From positions 967,501-1,031,500 of the forward strand of contig NZ_CP088245.1 of the NCBI RefSeq assembly GCF_021117275.1: a stretch of 64,000 nt of DNA, given 5' to 3'. The translations under genes were made by a program, and so were the position numbers. Shown in pieces: positions 7,194 through 15,939 of the stretch (position 1 is the first letter of the stretch; each line of letters begins with the position of its first letter). Origin of the DNA: Metabacillus sp. B2-18 (GTDB lineage: Bacteria > Bacillota > Bacilli > Bacillales > Bacillaceae). The notes under the pieces are model-generated. The model was not told the origin of the DNA and ran no database searches. It was given only the letters and a program-made list of their open reading frames with translations.

Positions 7194-8351
7194 ATGTTGG
7201 ATTTTGATATGAATATAGATCAATTCGCCAAAATTAAAGTGATCGGTGTTGGCGGAGGTGGTAATAATGCGGTTAACCGAATGATAGAAGATGGAGTTGA
7301 GGGTGTTGAATTTATTGCAGCAAACACAGATGCACAGGCTTTAAATCAATCAAAAGCTGAAATTCGGATGCAAATCGGTGCATCATTAACAAGAGGTTTA
7401 GGAGCAGGGGCAAATCCTGAAATTGGTCGAAAAGCAGTGGAAGAAAGTAAAGAGCAGCTTAAAGAAGTATTACAAGGAGCAGATATGGTCTTCGTTACAG
7501 CTGGAATGGGTGGTGGAACAGGAACAGGGGCAGCACCTGCTATAGCGGAAATTGCCCGTAATCTTGGTGCTCTAACAATTGGAGTTGTCACACGTCCTTT
7601 TAAATTTGAAGGCTCAAAGCGTTCAAAAAATGCTGCAAGCGGTATTGAGGCCATGAAGGAATCAGTTGATACCTTAATTATTATTCCAAATGATCGCTTA
7701 TTAGAAATTGTTGATAAAAAAACAAATATAATGGATGCTTTCCGTGAAGCAGACAGTGTTCTTCGTCAAGGGGTGCAGGGGATTTCTGACTTAATTGCTG
7801 TACCAGGTTTAATTAACCTTGACTTTGCTGATGTGAAAACAGTTATGTCTCATAAAGGAACAGCACTAATGGGCATTGGAATTGCGAAGGGAGAAGACCG
7901 GGCTGCGGTCGCTGCACAAAAAGCCATCAATAGTCCGTTACTTGAAACGTCCATTAATGGTGCTCAAGGTGTAATCATGAACATCACTGGTGGTACAAAC
8001 CTAAGTCTTTTCGAAGTTCAAGAAGCAGCTGATATGGTATCTAATGCATCTCATGAGGATTTGAATATGATCTTTGGTTCAGTGATTAATGATCACTTAA
8101 AGGATGAAATTATCGTAACGGTCATTGCAACTGGTTTCATTGAGCAAGAGGAGGCACCACCATTGATCCAAACAAATTCACAGCCACAAAGAGAAAGAGT
8201 AGAAAATACGAATCAATATGAAAATCAGCGTATACAACGGGATGTTGGTTACCGTGAAGAACCGGTTCAAAATTTTAGTCGCCATAATGAACAACAGGAA
8301 GATTCACTGGATATCCCAACGTTTTTAAGAAATAGGCAAAATCGTAGATAA
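7194..8351 (+). CDS. ftsZ: Cell division protein FtsZ, isolated second-copy candidate
   Basis: A 385-residue tubulin-like GTPase, full length compared with the Bacillus family (about 380). GVGGGGNN near residue 18, the GTP-binding GGGTGTG loop near 107, the T7 catalytic loop NLDFADVK near 206, a variable Gln/Asn/Arg-rich linker, and the FtsA/SepF-binding tail DIPTFLRNR are all intact. I prefer ATG 7194 over 7191, since it gives 7-nt spacing to AGGAGG and aligns with the family start MLxF. The usual partner ftsA is not upstream and the spoIIGA/sigE region is not downstream. It lies between a spore coat operon and a TAXI lipoprotein, so this is probably a paralogue of the dcw-cluster ftsZ. Whether it is vegetative or sporulation-specific is not visible. 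Confidence 0.9.
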   Translation: MLDFDMNIDQFAKIKVIGVGGGGNNAVNRMIEDGVEGVEFIAANTDAQALNQSKAEIRMQIGASLTRGLGAGANPEIGRKAVEESKEQLKEVLQGADMVFVTAGMGGGTGTGAAPAIAEIARNLGALTIGVVTRPFKFEGSKRSKNAASGIEAMKESVDTLIIIPNDRLLEIVDKKTNIMDAFREADSVLRQGVQGISDLIAVPGLINLDFADVKTVMSHKGTALMGIGIAKGEDRAAVAAQKAINSPLLETSINGAQGVIMNITGGTNLSLFEVQEAADMVSNASHEDLNMIFGSVINDHLKDEIIVTVIATGFIEQEEAPPLIQTNSQPQRERVENTNQYENQRIQRDVGYREEPVQNFSRHNEQQEDSLDIPTFLRNRQNRR

Positions 8352-8397
8352 AACTGTGGAATGAGTACATAGATATAAACTGAGTATAGTAAGGGGA

Positions 8398-8437
8398 AAG
8401 AGATTGGGAACTATATAAAGTGTCCAATCTCTTTTTT
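8398..8437 (+). terminator. Terminator after ftsZ
   Basis: AAAGAGATTGG / CCAATCTCTTT stem followed by a run of T, about 46 bp past the ftsZ stop, so ftsZ is a single-gene transcript. Confidence 0.85.
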
Positions 8438-8559
8438 TATTTTCTTTATGTAATCGGGCTTAATAAACCTTTCATATTTTTCATGCATGTACCCAAATGT
8501 TTCCTCATATATAAAAGGGAGCTACCGCTTTACACAATTTTACAAAAGGGGGAACAAGC

Positions 8560-9567
8560 GTGAAAAAAATGCGTAATAGCTTGTTGTTTGTTATGATGCT
8601 TGCTTTTATGATGGTGGTCGCTGCATGTAGCGGGGAAACAGAATCGGAGAGCTCTAGTGAAGAAAAAGAGGAAACAACAGAAAGCACATCAGAAGAAAAA
8701 CAAGACTTAAGCTTACTTACTGGCGGAACTGGTGGTACATATTATCCGCTAGGCGGGCAAATTGGTAAGATCATGACAGACAATACAAACGCAAATATTA
8801 CACCACAAACATCAGGTGCTTCTGCTGAAAACATGGAAACGTTAAGAGCTGGTGAGGCTGAACTAGCATTTACACAAACAGATATCGCGGCATATGCGCT
8901 TGAAGGAAAAGAAATGTTTGAAGGAAATGCAATTGATACTATTCAAGCAATTGGATCACTTTATCCGGAAACCATTCAACTAGTCACGACCAAGGATAGT
9001 GGAATACAATCAGTAGAAGACCTTAAGGGGAAAGCTGTTTCTGTTGGAGCTCCGGGTTCAGGTGCTTATATTAACGCTATGCAAGTTTTAGAGGTTCATG
9101 GTTTAACAGCAGAAGATATTAAACCGCAAAATCTATCATTTGATGAGTCAACGGATGGTATCCAGGCTGGAACAATTGATGCTGCGTTCATTACTGCTGG
9201 AACACCAACAGGAGCTGTTGAAGCACTATCAGCTCAAGCAGACATTGTCATTGTTCCAATTGCAGACGACAAAGTTCAAGAGCTAATGGATCAATTTCCA
9301 TACTACTCAAAAGACACAGTTGCAGCTGGAACATATAATATTGAAGAAGATGTAAACACAGTAGCAGTAAAAGCAATGCTTGTCGTCACAAAGGATCTAG
9401 ACGAAGAATTAGTCTATGAAATGACAAAAGCATTGTTTGAAAATACAGATTCAATAACACATGCAAAAGGTGAATTCATCACACCTGAATCAGCACTTGA
9501 AGGTGTGGGAAATTTAGAATTCCATCCAGGTGCAGCTAAGTATTTTAAAGAAAAGGGCCTTCAATAA
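8560..9567 (+). CDS. TAXI-family TRAP transporter solute-binding lipoprotein
   Basis: A 335-residue lipoprotein with a GTG start behind AAAGGGGG. The signal peptide ends at VVAAC (Cys23), followed by a Ser/Glu-rich linker to about residue 48. The TAXI signature TGGTGGTYYPLGGQIG starts the mature fold, and the IQSVEDLKGKAVSVGAPGSG segment is also characteristic. TAXI proteins feed a fused TRAP permease for glutamate or other organic acids. No TRAP permease is adjacent: a terminator and a tRNA gene follow. It is therefore an orphan binding protein here, and its permease must be elsewhere or absent. Confidence 0.85.
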   Translation: MKKMRNSLLFVMMLAFMMVVAACSGETESESSSEEKEETTESTSEEKQDLSLLTGGTGGTYYPLGGQIGKIMTDNTNANITPQTSGASAENMETLRAGEAELAFTQTDIAAYALEGKEMFEGNAIDTIQAIGSLYPETIQLVTTKDSGIQSVEDLKGKAVSVGAPGSGAYINAMQVLEVHGLTAEDIKPQNLSFDESTDGIQAGTIDAAFITAGTPTGAVEALSAQADIVIVPIADDKVQELMDQFPYYSKDTVAAGTYNIEEDVNTVAVKAMLVVTKDLDEELVYEMTKALFENTDSITHAKGEFITPESALEGVGNLEFHPGAAKYFKEKGLQ

Positions 9568-9594
9568 GAATAGGATAGTAGGGAAATAAGAGAA

Positions 9595-9660
9595 GAATGC
9601 TGTCTAAATGGGGCAAGAATGTAGGGATTAATGCCCCTTTTGACAGCATTCAAATATTTT
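9595..9660 (+). terminator. Probable terminator after TAXI gene
   Basis: GAATGCTGTC (9595-9604) and GACAGCATTC (9642-9651) form a 10-bp stem. An inner GGGGC/GCCCC stem lies in the loop, and AAATATTTT follows. Confidence 0.6.
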
Positions 9661-9699
9661 CTGGGAAATAAGTCGAATAGTGAAGTTGGACGAGATGTA

Positions 9700-9728
9700 T
9701 TGACTTGAATAGTTCTTCAGAATATAAT
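9700..9728 (+). promoter_or_regulatory. Sigma-A promoter of tRNA-Val
   Basis: TTGACT and TATAAT separated by exactly 17 bp, about 40 bp before the tRNA. A near-consensus strong promoter. Confidence 0.8.
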
Positions 9729-9768
9729 AGAATATGTAGCTTTAAGAGCTATTATACAACTAAATAAC

Positions 9769-9840
9769 GATCCGATAGTTCAGTGGGAGAACACTACCTT
9801 GACAGGGTAGGGGTCGGGGGTTCGAATCCCTCTCGGATCA
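9769..9840 (+). tRNA. tRNA-Val (GAC)
   Basis: A 72-nt cloverleaf without encoded CCA. The acceptor stem GATCCGA/TCGGATC has A73. The D stem is GTTC/GAAC, and the anticodon stem is CTACC/GGTAG with loop TTGACAG, so the anticodon is GAC, reading GUC/GUU valine codons. The T arm is GGGGG-TTCGAAT-CCCTC with one G-U pair. It stands alone with its own promoter. Its 3' half recurs as a fragment at about 49.36 kb. Confidence 0.93.
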
Positions 9841-9849
9841 TCAGATGTG

Positions 9850-9893
9850 AGCTTCAGTTCCTTGGTTTAAAGGGTGGAGCTTCTTTGTTTTTT
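9850..9893 (+). terminator. Imperfect terminator after tRNA-Val
   Basis: AGCTTCAGTTCCTT pairs imperfectly with AAAGGGTGGAGCT (several wobbles or mismatches), then a T-rich run. The copy at 49.41 kb has a perfect version of this stem, which suggests this one has drifted. Confidence 0.5.
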
Positions 9894-10112
9894 TCCTAAG
9901 TAGAGAACCCCTATGAAAATTAAAGATTAGGAATGTTATTCAATGCTATACCTTATTTCGCGAGTAGTAGACAATATATGTGTAGTGAAAAATGATGAGT
10001 AATCAGTGGGAAATAAAATAGTAGCAATGAAATCTTCGCCAAATTTAAGCAATTGCAATCTTTCCTACACCAAAAAGTTAATAAATACTATACATTAACA
10101 TCAAATGCCCAT

Positions 10113-10601
10113 CTATGATAACTCGTACTTATTATTGAAAATTCTTCTTATAACAGACATTGTAAATCTAACCATTAAAAAGGAAAATGAGAGAGAATAA
10201 AAAGTGGTTTTCCAGTTCCATCCATTTTTATATTTAACAAGTTGTGTATTTTTTTCTAGCCATAGCTCGGCAATAGTCATTGGTACACTGAAAAACAGAA
10301 CTTTTATAAGGCACTTAATAAGGCGAGAATCTTTAGTATGTTGATTATAAAAGACACAAGTAATTGGGAAAAGTAAGTAATCGAACAACACACTTGTTTT
10401 AACTTGTTTTGGAAATCGGGTCGGATATTGAACATAGCCTTTATTTACAACCAGATTATCGACCAATGATGCATAGTAACTTTTTATAAAGAAAGTAAGG
10501 AGCCAGTCCTTTGCAAGTGGTTTTTTTATTAAATATATAAAAGAGCTAATACCAAAAAAATAAAGGAATTTTATAAGATTTATTTCAAATTTTTGACCCA
10601 T
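10113..10601 (-). CDS. Small multi-pass membrane protein, CBO0543-like (tentative)
   Basis: A 162-residue protein with about four hydrophobic segments (near residues 10-24, 74-86, 101-112 and 134-152). Between the last two is a polar motif ending LEKNTQLVKYKNGWNW, which resembles the conserved E-x-x-T-x-L-x-x-Y-x-x-G-W-x-W region of CBO0543-type membrane proteins common in Bacillales. The ATG has GGAGGT 8 nt upstream on the minus strand. It is a single gene between a tRNA and a two-component system. No function is known; the family name is from memory of the motif and unverified. Confidence 0.55.
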   Translation of the reverse strand: MGQKFEINLIKFLYFFGISSFIYLIKKPLAKDWLLTFFIKSYYASLVDNLVVNKGYVQYPTRFPKQVKTSVLFDYLLFPITCVFYNQHTKDSRLIKCLIKVLFFSVPMTIAELWLEKNTQLVKYKNGWNWKTTFYSLSFSFLMVRFTMSVIRRIFNNKYELS

Positions 10602-10718
10602 TGTCTAGCACCTCCACAAAGATAGGTTATCCTTCATGCAGGGGGTTATACAAAGGACATTGCAAAATTAGATAAGTCCGTAATGTATAAACAAGGCTCT
10701 ATTCTGATCAATTATATT

Positions 10719-10732
10719 GTGAACCGTTTCAC
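10719..10732. promoter_or_regulatory. LacI-type operator-like palindrome
   Basis: GTGAACCGTTTCAC has perfect 5-bp arms (GTGAA/TTCAC) around a CG-containing centre, the layout of LacI/GalR-family operators. It is about 300 bp upstream of the response regulator and about 120 bp upstream of the minus-strand membrane protein. The rest of 10602-11033 holds no gene that I can support. Confidence 0.35.
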
Positions 10733-10832
10733 TTAATCTATTGGGAGCTTATGTTGAAGTGACGCCAGTTTTTTAAGTGGATCTCAGGTATTATACTTAC
10801 ATCTGTTCCTGACCATCTAGTATTCTGTAGGA

Positions 10833-10868
10833 AACCAAGGCTTTTTGAATAAGCCTTGGTTCTTCTTT
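10833..10868 (+). terminator. Hairpin in the 10.6-11.0 kb gap
   Basis: AACCAAGGCTT / AAGCCTTGGTT, an 11-bp perfect stem with a 7-nt loop followed by CTTCTTT. It looks like an intrinsic terminator but no plus-strand gene precedes it, so it may end a decayed transcript or be a leader element. Confidence 0.5.
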
Positions 10869-11033
10869 ATAAGGACTACCCCCCTGTGTTACTCTTATCT
10901 AAATCAATGAATTGTTTCATCCAAATTTCCCCATAAATTCATCAATTCTAGAACATATTTATATTTTAATTGACCACTAAAACTTGTTCTGGTTAATATA
11001 ATTATAATTTCCCACTGAATGGAGGGTAAAAGA

Positions 11034-12584
11034 TTGAGGTTATTATTAATTGAAGATGAGCCAGATTCCTTAATAGGTATGAAAATGGCTATTGATTCTC
11101 TATATAATGTTGAAGTAGAATTGCTTACCTCAAATAATGCGGAAGATGCAAGAGAGGTAATCTTTAAACACTATCCTGAATTAATTATTACTGATATTAT
11201 GCTTCCTGGTATATCTGGTCTTGATTTAGTTGAAGAAGTTGTAAATAATGACTACCAACCAAAGGTTATAGTTGTAAGCGGTTTCGATGATTTTGATTAT
11301 GCAAGGAGAAGTATACGCTTTGGTGCGGTTGATTATTTATTGAAACCATATAGCACAGAGGAGTTTATAGAAAAGGTAAACAGGACTCTTTCAATGATAA
11401 AAGAGGAAAAAGAACAACTTCAGTATACTGAGCAGCAGAAATCATTTGCAGAGATTGGAACACGTTCCATGAGGGACAACTATTTAATCGAGTTTTGTTT
11501 AAAAAGAACACCTCTTGAAGAACATCTCTATCATAGACTGTGTTTATGGGATATTGATTGGTTAGCGAATAAATCCTTTTCACTCCTTATTTTTGATGTA
11601 AAGGGCTATCCTGACGGAAAACCTTTTACAGAAGAAAATCAATTAAAGACTTTTGTTATAGGAAATATTATGCAGGATGTTATCCGAGATCAAATGCACT
11701 CACTCCTTTTTAAAGATCCTAAAAATCGATGTGTATTATTAACCACTATTGACGATACCGAGGAAATGGCTAGATCCATTCAAAAAAAGTTAAAGGAATA
11801 TCAAAAAATCGAGTTAGCAATAGGCATTAGCACAAAGGTATCATCATTTGAGGAAATGCATGCAGCTTACAGCTCTACACTAAAAGAATTTCAAATAAGC
11901 TCTCTAACAAATCGCGAGGAATATGTAAAATCTGATCATCTAATGTCTACAGACCTTACCACTGCTAACCATTTAGCATCTTTAGTTATAAATAAGGATG
12001 AAGAAAGCATTCGTCAGGTGGTAAAAGTTTTTTTTCAACAGGTCATATTACTCGATGGACTTGAATCAAGAGACGATATCACGCGAAAAACATTAAACTA
12101 CTTGTCACAAATCCTTGCAAGTATAAGTGAACAAACCTCAAAGGAACTTAAAGAAATCCCAATGAGTGTATGGGAAAAGGTGGATGAATGCACTACATTA
12201 GAAGAATATGAAAAGGTCTTATCTGAGTATTTAACGAGTGTTAGTTATGAGGTTTCAACACATGCTACCAATTCAATCATTGAAAGAGCCATTCAAATAA
12301 TTCATTCTAGTTACATGGAGGATTTGAGCTTACAAATGATCGCAGACGAGCTATCCTTACATCCAGTCTGGCTAAGTCAGTTGTTTAAAAAAGAAACTGG
12401 ACAAACATATATGGATTTTTTAACAGAGACGCGGATTAAAAAAGCGAAAACACTTCTAAGAGAAACAAGCATGAAAGTGTATGAGATAGCGGAAGCTGTA
12501 GGTTATCAAAATTTACAGCATTTCGGTACTATTTTTAAAAAAAGAACAAGTCAAACACCCAAAGAGTATAGGTACGGAAAATGA
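11034..12584 (+). CDS. AraC-type response regulator (YesN-like)
   Basis: A 516-residue response regulator. The N-terminal receiver has acidic residues at 7-9 (EDE), phospho-acceptor Asp54 in ITDIMLPG and the lysine in DYLLKPY. A long middle linker follows, then a C-terminal AraC double helix-turn-helix (about 415-516, with LSLQMIADELSLHPVWLSQLFK and a VGYQNLQHFGTIFKK second helix). I placed the start at TTG 11034 because GGAGGG lies 7 nt before it; an ATG 15 bp upstream would contain that site and has none of its own. Stop overlaps the kinase start. By family it activates carbohydrate uptake genes on signal from YesM-type kinases. Confidence 0.85.
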   Translation: MRLLLIEDEPDSLIGMKMAIDSLYNVEVELLTSNNAEDAREVIFKHYPELIITDIMLPGISGLDLVEEVVNNDYQPKVIVVSGFDDFDYARRSIRFGAVDYLLKPYSTEEFIEKVNRTLSMIKEEKEQLQYTEQQKSFAEIGTRSMRDNYLIEFCLKRTPLEEHLYHRLCLWDIDWLANKSFSLLIFDVKGYPDGKPFTEENQLKTFVIGNIMQDVIRDQMHSLLFKDPKNRCVLLTTIDDTEEMARSIQKKLKEYQKIELAIGISTKVSSFEEMHAAYSSTLKEFQISSLTNREEYVKSDHLMSTDLTTANHLASLVINKDEESIRQVVKVFFQQVILLDGLESRDDITRKTLNYLSQILASISEQTSKELKEIPMSVWEKVDECTTLEEYEKVLSEYLTSVSYEVSTHATNSIIERAIQIIHSSYMEDLSLQMIADELSLHPVWLSQLFKKETGQTYMDFLTETRIKKAKTLLRETSMKVYEIAEAVGYQNLQHFGTIFKKRTSQTPKEYRYGK

Positions 12585-14269
12585 AAGTTAGAAAGGTAAG
12601 AATAGAAGATAATTTATTTAACAAAATGTTTGTCTTTATTACCTTATCCATTATTATTCCATTAGCATTATTAGGTTATTTATCATATGATCGATCTAAG
12701 TCTCAGTTAGAAAAGGTTACCTCTCAGCTTCTTCAAGACAATTTAGAATTGAATAAAAAGCAGGTTAATCGTTTATTAAAAGATGCAGAAAATGAATCAG
12801 AAAAAATGGTGACATCTATACAGTTACAAAAGCTCTTGCAAAGTCATCCGCCAACATCTTATGAAGAAGAAAAGGCTTTTATCAATCGGATCAGTCAACT
12901 TATTGCCCAATTAAAAGGGACGTACGGAGTATATGTCTTTCCAAAACAAATGAAATATTACCCGAATTATTTGGAGCTAATTAATGGGAGTGATTTTAAG
13001 CCAAGCACTGAATTGATGTTAAAAGCCTTTAATTTGAAAGAAAAAGGGGTTTGGTACCATTATTGGGATGAAACTTCAAAGAAGCCAGTTTTAACTTATA
13101 TAAGAGCGGTTCGTTCATCCTATTATTACGAACCACTAGGTGTTATTGTTCTTAAGATTCCTGATTCACTTGTACGAGAGGAATTATCCTTCCCTTCTTC
13201 TTTTAAAAACTACAAAACAATGATTGTTGATCAAGATAAGAACATTATTTCAAGTGAAAACTCTTTGCTTTATAATGAAAAATTTATACCAGAAGGGGAT
13301 TGGAATACAGCTGAAACTCAATTAAATGATCAGGGATGGAATTTAATTACTGCTCTGCCAAACAAAGAAGTGACAGGCAATATTGAACAAATAAAAAATT
13401 TTACTATGTGGATTGTCATAATCAGTATAGTGGTTGTTACGATCTATCTTGCTATTATTGTTCGTAATTTTACGATACCAATTAAAGCACTCGTCACACA
13501 TATGGAAAAAGTTCGAAGTGGAGTATTAAAGCATTTCCATATGGACAGGTCTAAAAAAGATGAGATTGGGCAACTAGTTGGTGGGTTTAACCAAATGATT
13601 ACAGGAATGTCTGAACTTATTGAACAAACAAAAAAGATGGAATCAGACAAGCGAAAATTTGAGCTTCAGACATTAAATCATCAAATAAATCCACATTTTT
13701 TTTATAATACATTAGATGCGATTAAGTGGAGAGCAGAAAAGGTAGATGAAAAAAATATCGCTTTAATGGTAACGAAATTAGCCAACTTACTTCGATTCAG
13801 TTTAAATAATAATAACGAGTGGACAACGGTTGAAAGAGAAATTGAGCATGCTAAGAATTATTTAGACATAGAAAAGCTCAGAAGTAATCGTTTATTTAAA
13901 GTATTTGTTCAGGTAGATCCAACGATTTTGAAATTAGAGGTCATCAAGCTAATCCTTCAACCAATCGTAGAAAATTGCATCAAGCATGGAATTAGTAACT
14001 TGCCAGAAGGTAAGGGGAAAATTCTGTTAACCGTTAAACGCATTGAACAGGATATTATCTTTATTATTGAAGATAATGGTCCAGGGCTGAATAGTAACCT
14101 AGTGGATAAAGAAAGAAATTCAAATCATGTGCATCATGGAATTGGGTTGAAAAATGTTCATAAACGACTTCAACTTCATTTTGGAACTGAGTATGGAATA
14201 ATAGTTGATGAAGATCATCATGAAGGCTTTAGAGTGATCTTGCGGCATCCGGTTCATGAGGAAGAATAA
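12581..14269 (+). CDS. YesM-type sensor histidine kinase
   Basis: A 562-residue membrane kinase. TM1 at about 18-35, an extracellular sensor domain to about 270, TM2 at about 274-294, then a HAMP region (to about 350). The His_kinase domain carries the atypical H-box NHQINPHFFYNT (His367) typical of LytS/YesM kinases. The ATP-binding domain shows NCIKHG and DNGPGL. It overlaps the response regulator by 4 bp (ATGA), indicating translational coupling. Such kinases sense extracellular sugars, sometimes through a dedicated binding protein, here probably the lipoprotein gene 23 bp downstream. Confidence 0.87.
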   Translation: MKVRKVRIEDNLFNKMFVFITLSIIIPLALLGYLSYDRSKSQLEKVTSQLLQDNLELNKKQVNRLLKDAENESEKMVTSIQLQKLLQSHPPTSYEEEKAFINRISQLIAQLKGTYGVYVFPKQMKYYPNYLELINGSDFKPSTELMLKAFNLKEKGVWYHYWDETSKKPVLTYIRAVRSSYYYEPLGVIVLKIPDSLVREELSFPSSFKNYKTMIVDQDKNIISSENSLLYNEKFIPEGDWNTAETQLNDQGWNLITALPNKEVTGNIEQIKNFTMWIVIISIVVVTIYLAIIVRNFTIPIKALVTHMEKVRSGVLKHFHMDRSKKDEIGQLVGGFNQMITGMSELIEQTKKMESDKRKFELQTLNHQINPHFFYNTLDAIKWRAEKVDEKNIALMVTKLANLLRFSLNNNNEWTTVEREIEHAKNYLDIEKLRSNRLFKVFVQVDPTILKLEVIKLILQPIVENCIKHGISNLPEGKGKILLTVKRIEQDIIFIIEDNGPGLNSNLVDKERNSNHVHHGIGLKNVHKRLQLHFGTEYGIIVDEDHHEGFRVILRHPVHEEE

Positions 14270-14292
14270 TGAGCTAAAAGGGGGGGAGATAA

Positions 14293-15678
14293 TTGACTAA
14301 GCACTATACTCTCTTGATTTTTATTATTGTGAGTTCTATTATTTTAACGGCTTGCAGTCAACAATTAAGAAAGCGAGAAGAGGCTAAAGAAGAAAATAAA
14401 GAAGTCGAAGTGAAAGAACAGATATCCTTAAATGGTGTTTTTCTTAATACGACATGGGGAGAGGTAACCCAAAAGTTAGCGGAAGAATATGAGAACGAAA
14501 CAGGAGTATCTGTCAATATTGAGTTAGTAGGACGTGACATGATTTTTCAAAAATTAGCTCTTTCGATCGCTGGTAATGCTAATTATGACCTTTTTAATGT
14601 TGATTACAACTGGGTGCCTGAACTTGTCTCTACAAATAGCTTACTACCCTTAGAAACCTATATAGAAAAAAACATAGTAGATATGGAAGGTTTTTTGCCT
14701 AGAGCACTAGCTCTTACACAATGGAATGGAGAAAACGGTGGATATGGTGAGGGCGGCAATATATATGGATTGCCACAGACGATACACCCTCATATCCTTT
14801 GGTACCGATCTGATTTATTTGAGCATGAAAAACTGAAATCAGAGTTTAAAGCCATATACGGGTATGACTTATCTCCGCCCAAAAAAATGCAGCAATTTCG
14901 TGATATGGCTAAATTTTTTAATGGGAAAATGGTGAACGGGAAAAAAATTTATGGCTGGGCTGGACAAGCTAGTGAAGGATTCGGCAATGTGCATACATGG
15001 TTAACATTTGTCTACTCTAACGGCGGAGATGTTATTGATTGGAATAAGATGACATCATCATTATCAACTCCAGAAGTCATAGAGGCGACAAAGACGTGGA
15101 TTGACCTACTCCAATTCTCTCCTCCAGGTATAAATGATTATACCTTTTCAGAAGTATCAGCTGATGCTGCAGAAGGAAATGTTGCAATGGCTATACACTG
15201 GTCTTGGGCCGCTGATAAGGTAGACGATCGGGCATATTCTAATACTGTTGGTCAATGGGAATTTGTCCAAACACCTGCAATGAAATCATCTGTCCCACAC
15301 CTTGCTGGCTGGTCAATTGTTATTCCTAGAACGTCAAAGTATCCTGAAGAAGCGTTTAAATTTATGGTTTGGTTAGAAAGTAAACAAAATGATGTTAGAC
15401 AAGCTCAGATGGGCGGGGGAGATCCAGTCCGACTCTCTTCCTATTTAGTCCCAACTCTTAAGCAGTTGAAAGTTGAGGGAACTGATGTTAACAAATTTCG
15501 CCGATACGAAGCAGTAAATGAAGCAATGAAGACAGCAAAAGCTCGTCCATTTTTCCCACAGGAAGAACAATGGGAAAGTGTTGTAACCGGTTATTTACAC
15601 GATGCCCAGCTAGGGAAAATGTCAGTTGAAGAAGCATTAATGAAGGCTGATGAAGCTGTAAATAATTTGTTGAGATAA
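14293..15678 (+). CDS. Family 1 sugar-binding lipoprotein, likely sensory partner
   Basis: A 461-residue extracellular solute-binding protein. The signal has lipobox ILTAC (Cys21), a charged linker, then a fold with GVFLNTTWGEVTQKLAEEYE and a GWSIVIPRTSKYPEEAFKFM segment near the C-terminus, characteristic of family 1 (maltose/multi-sugar type). The start is TTG 14293 with GGGGGGAG upstream. No permease or ATPase of this class accompanies it; a terminator follows. Directly downstream of a YesM/YesN pair, it could present a sugar to the kinase rather than serve import. That role is inference from context. Confidence 0.8.
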   Translation: MTKHYTLLIFIIVSSIILTACSQQLRKREEAKEENKEVEVKEQISLNGVFLNTTWGEVTQKLAEEYENETGVSVNIELVGRDMIFQKLALSIAGNANYDLFNVDYNWVPELVSTNSLLPLETYIEKNIVDMEGFLPRALALTQWNGENGGYGEGGNIYGLPQTIHPHILWYRSDLFEHEKLKSEFKAIYGYDLSPPKKMQQFRDMAKFFNGKMVNGKKIYGWAGQASEGFGNVHTWLTFVYSNGGDVIDWNKMTSSLSTPEVIEATKTWIDLLQFSPPGINDYTFSEVSADAAEGNVAMAIHWSWAADKVDDRAYSNTVGQWEFVQTPAMKSSVPHLAGWSIVIPRTSKYPEEAFKFMVWLESKQNDVRQAQMGGGDPVRLSSYLVPTLKQLKVEGTDVNKFRRYEAVNEAMKTAKARPFFPQEEQWESVVTGYLHDAQLGKMSVEEALMKADEAVNNLLR

Positions 15679-15696
15679 TTTAAAATTTTCCTCGAT

Positions 15697-15719
15697 CCTC
15701 AGATTTCTGAGGTTTTTTT
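15697..15719 (+). terminator. Terminator of the two-component/SBP operon
   Basis: CCTCAG / CTGAGG stem with a 4-nt loop followed by seven T, about 20 bp after the stop codon. Confidence 0.85.
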
Positions 15720-15886
15720 GTTGTTGAAAACCTATAATTTCCAACAGAGAAAGCGTAATCACTCATCTCTACATCTACACTAAAAATGCATGGTGAAAAA
15801 TTAAATTAACCATGTTTTTTCGATTTTCAATAACCGGTAAGATAAAACTAAGAAATAAACAAGCAATACATTTTATCTAAACGAAA

Positions 15887-15902
15887 ATGATTGCGATTAC
15901 AA
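15887..15902. promoter_or_regulatory. Operator-like half-palindrome upstream of LacI gene
   Basis: ATGATTGCGATTACAA shares the CGATTACAA half-site with the cre-like site at 17129-17144. It lies 38 bp before the LacI-family gene, consistent with autoregulation or CcpA control. Confidence 0.5.
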
Positions 15903-15939
15903 TTTTACATTAATAAGTTCATAGAAAAGAGAGTCTTAG

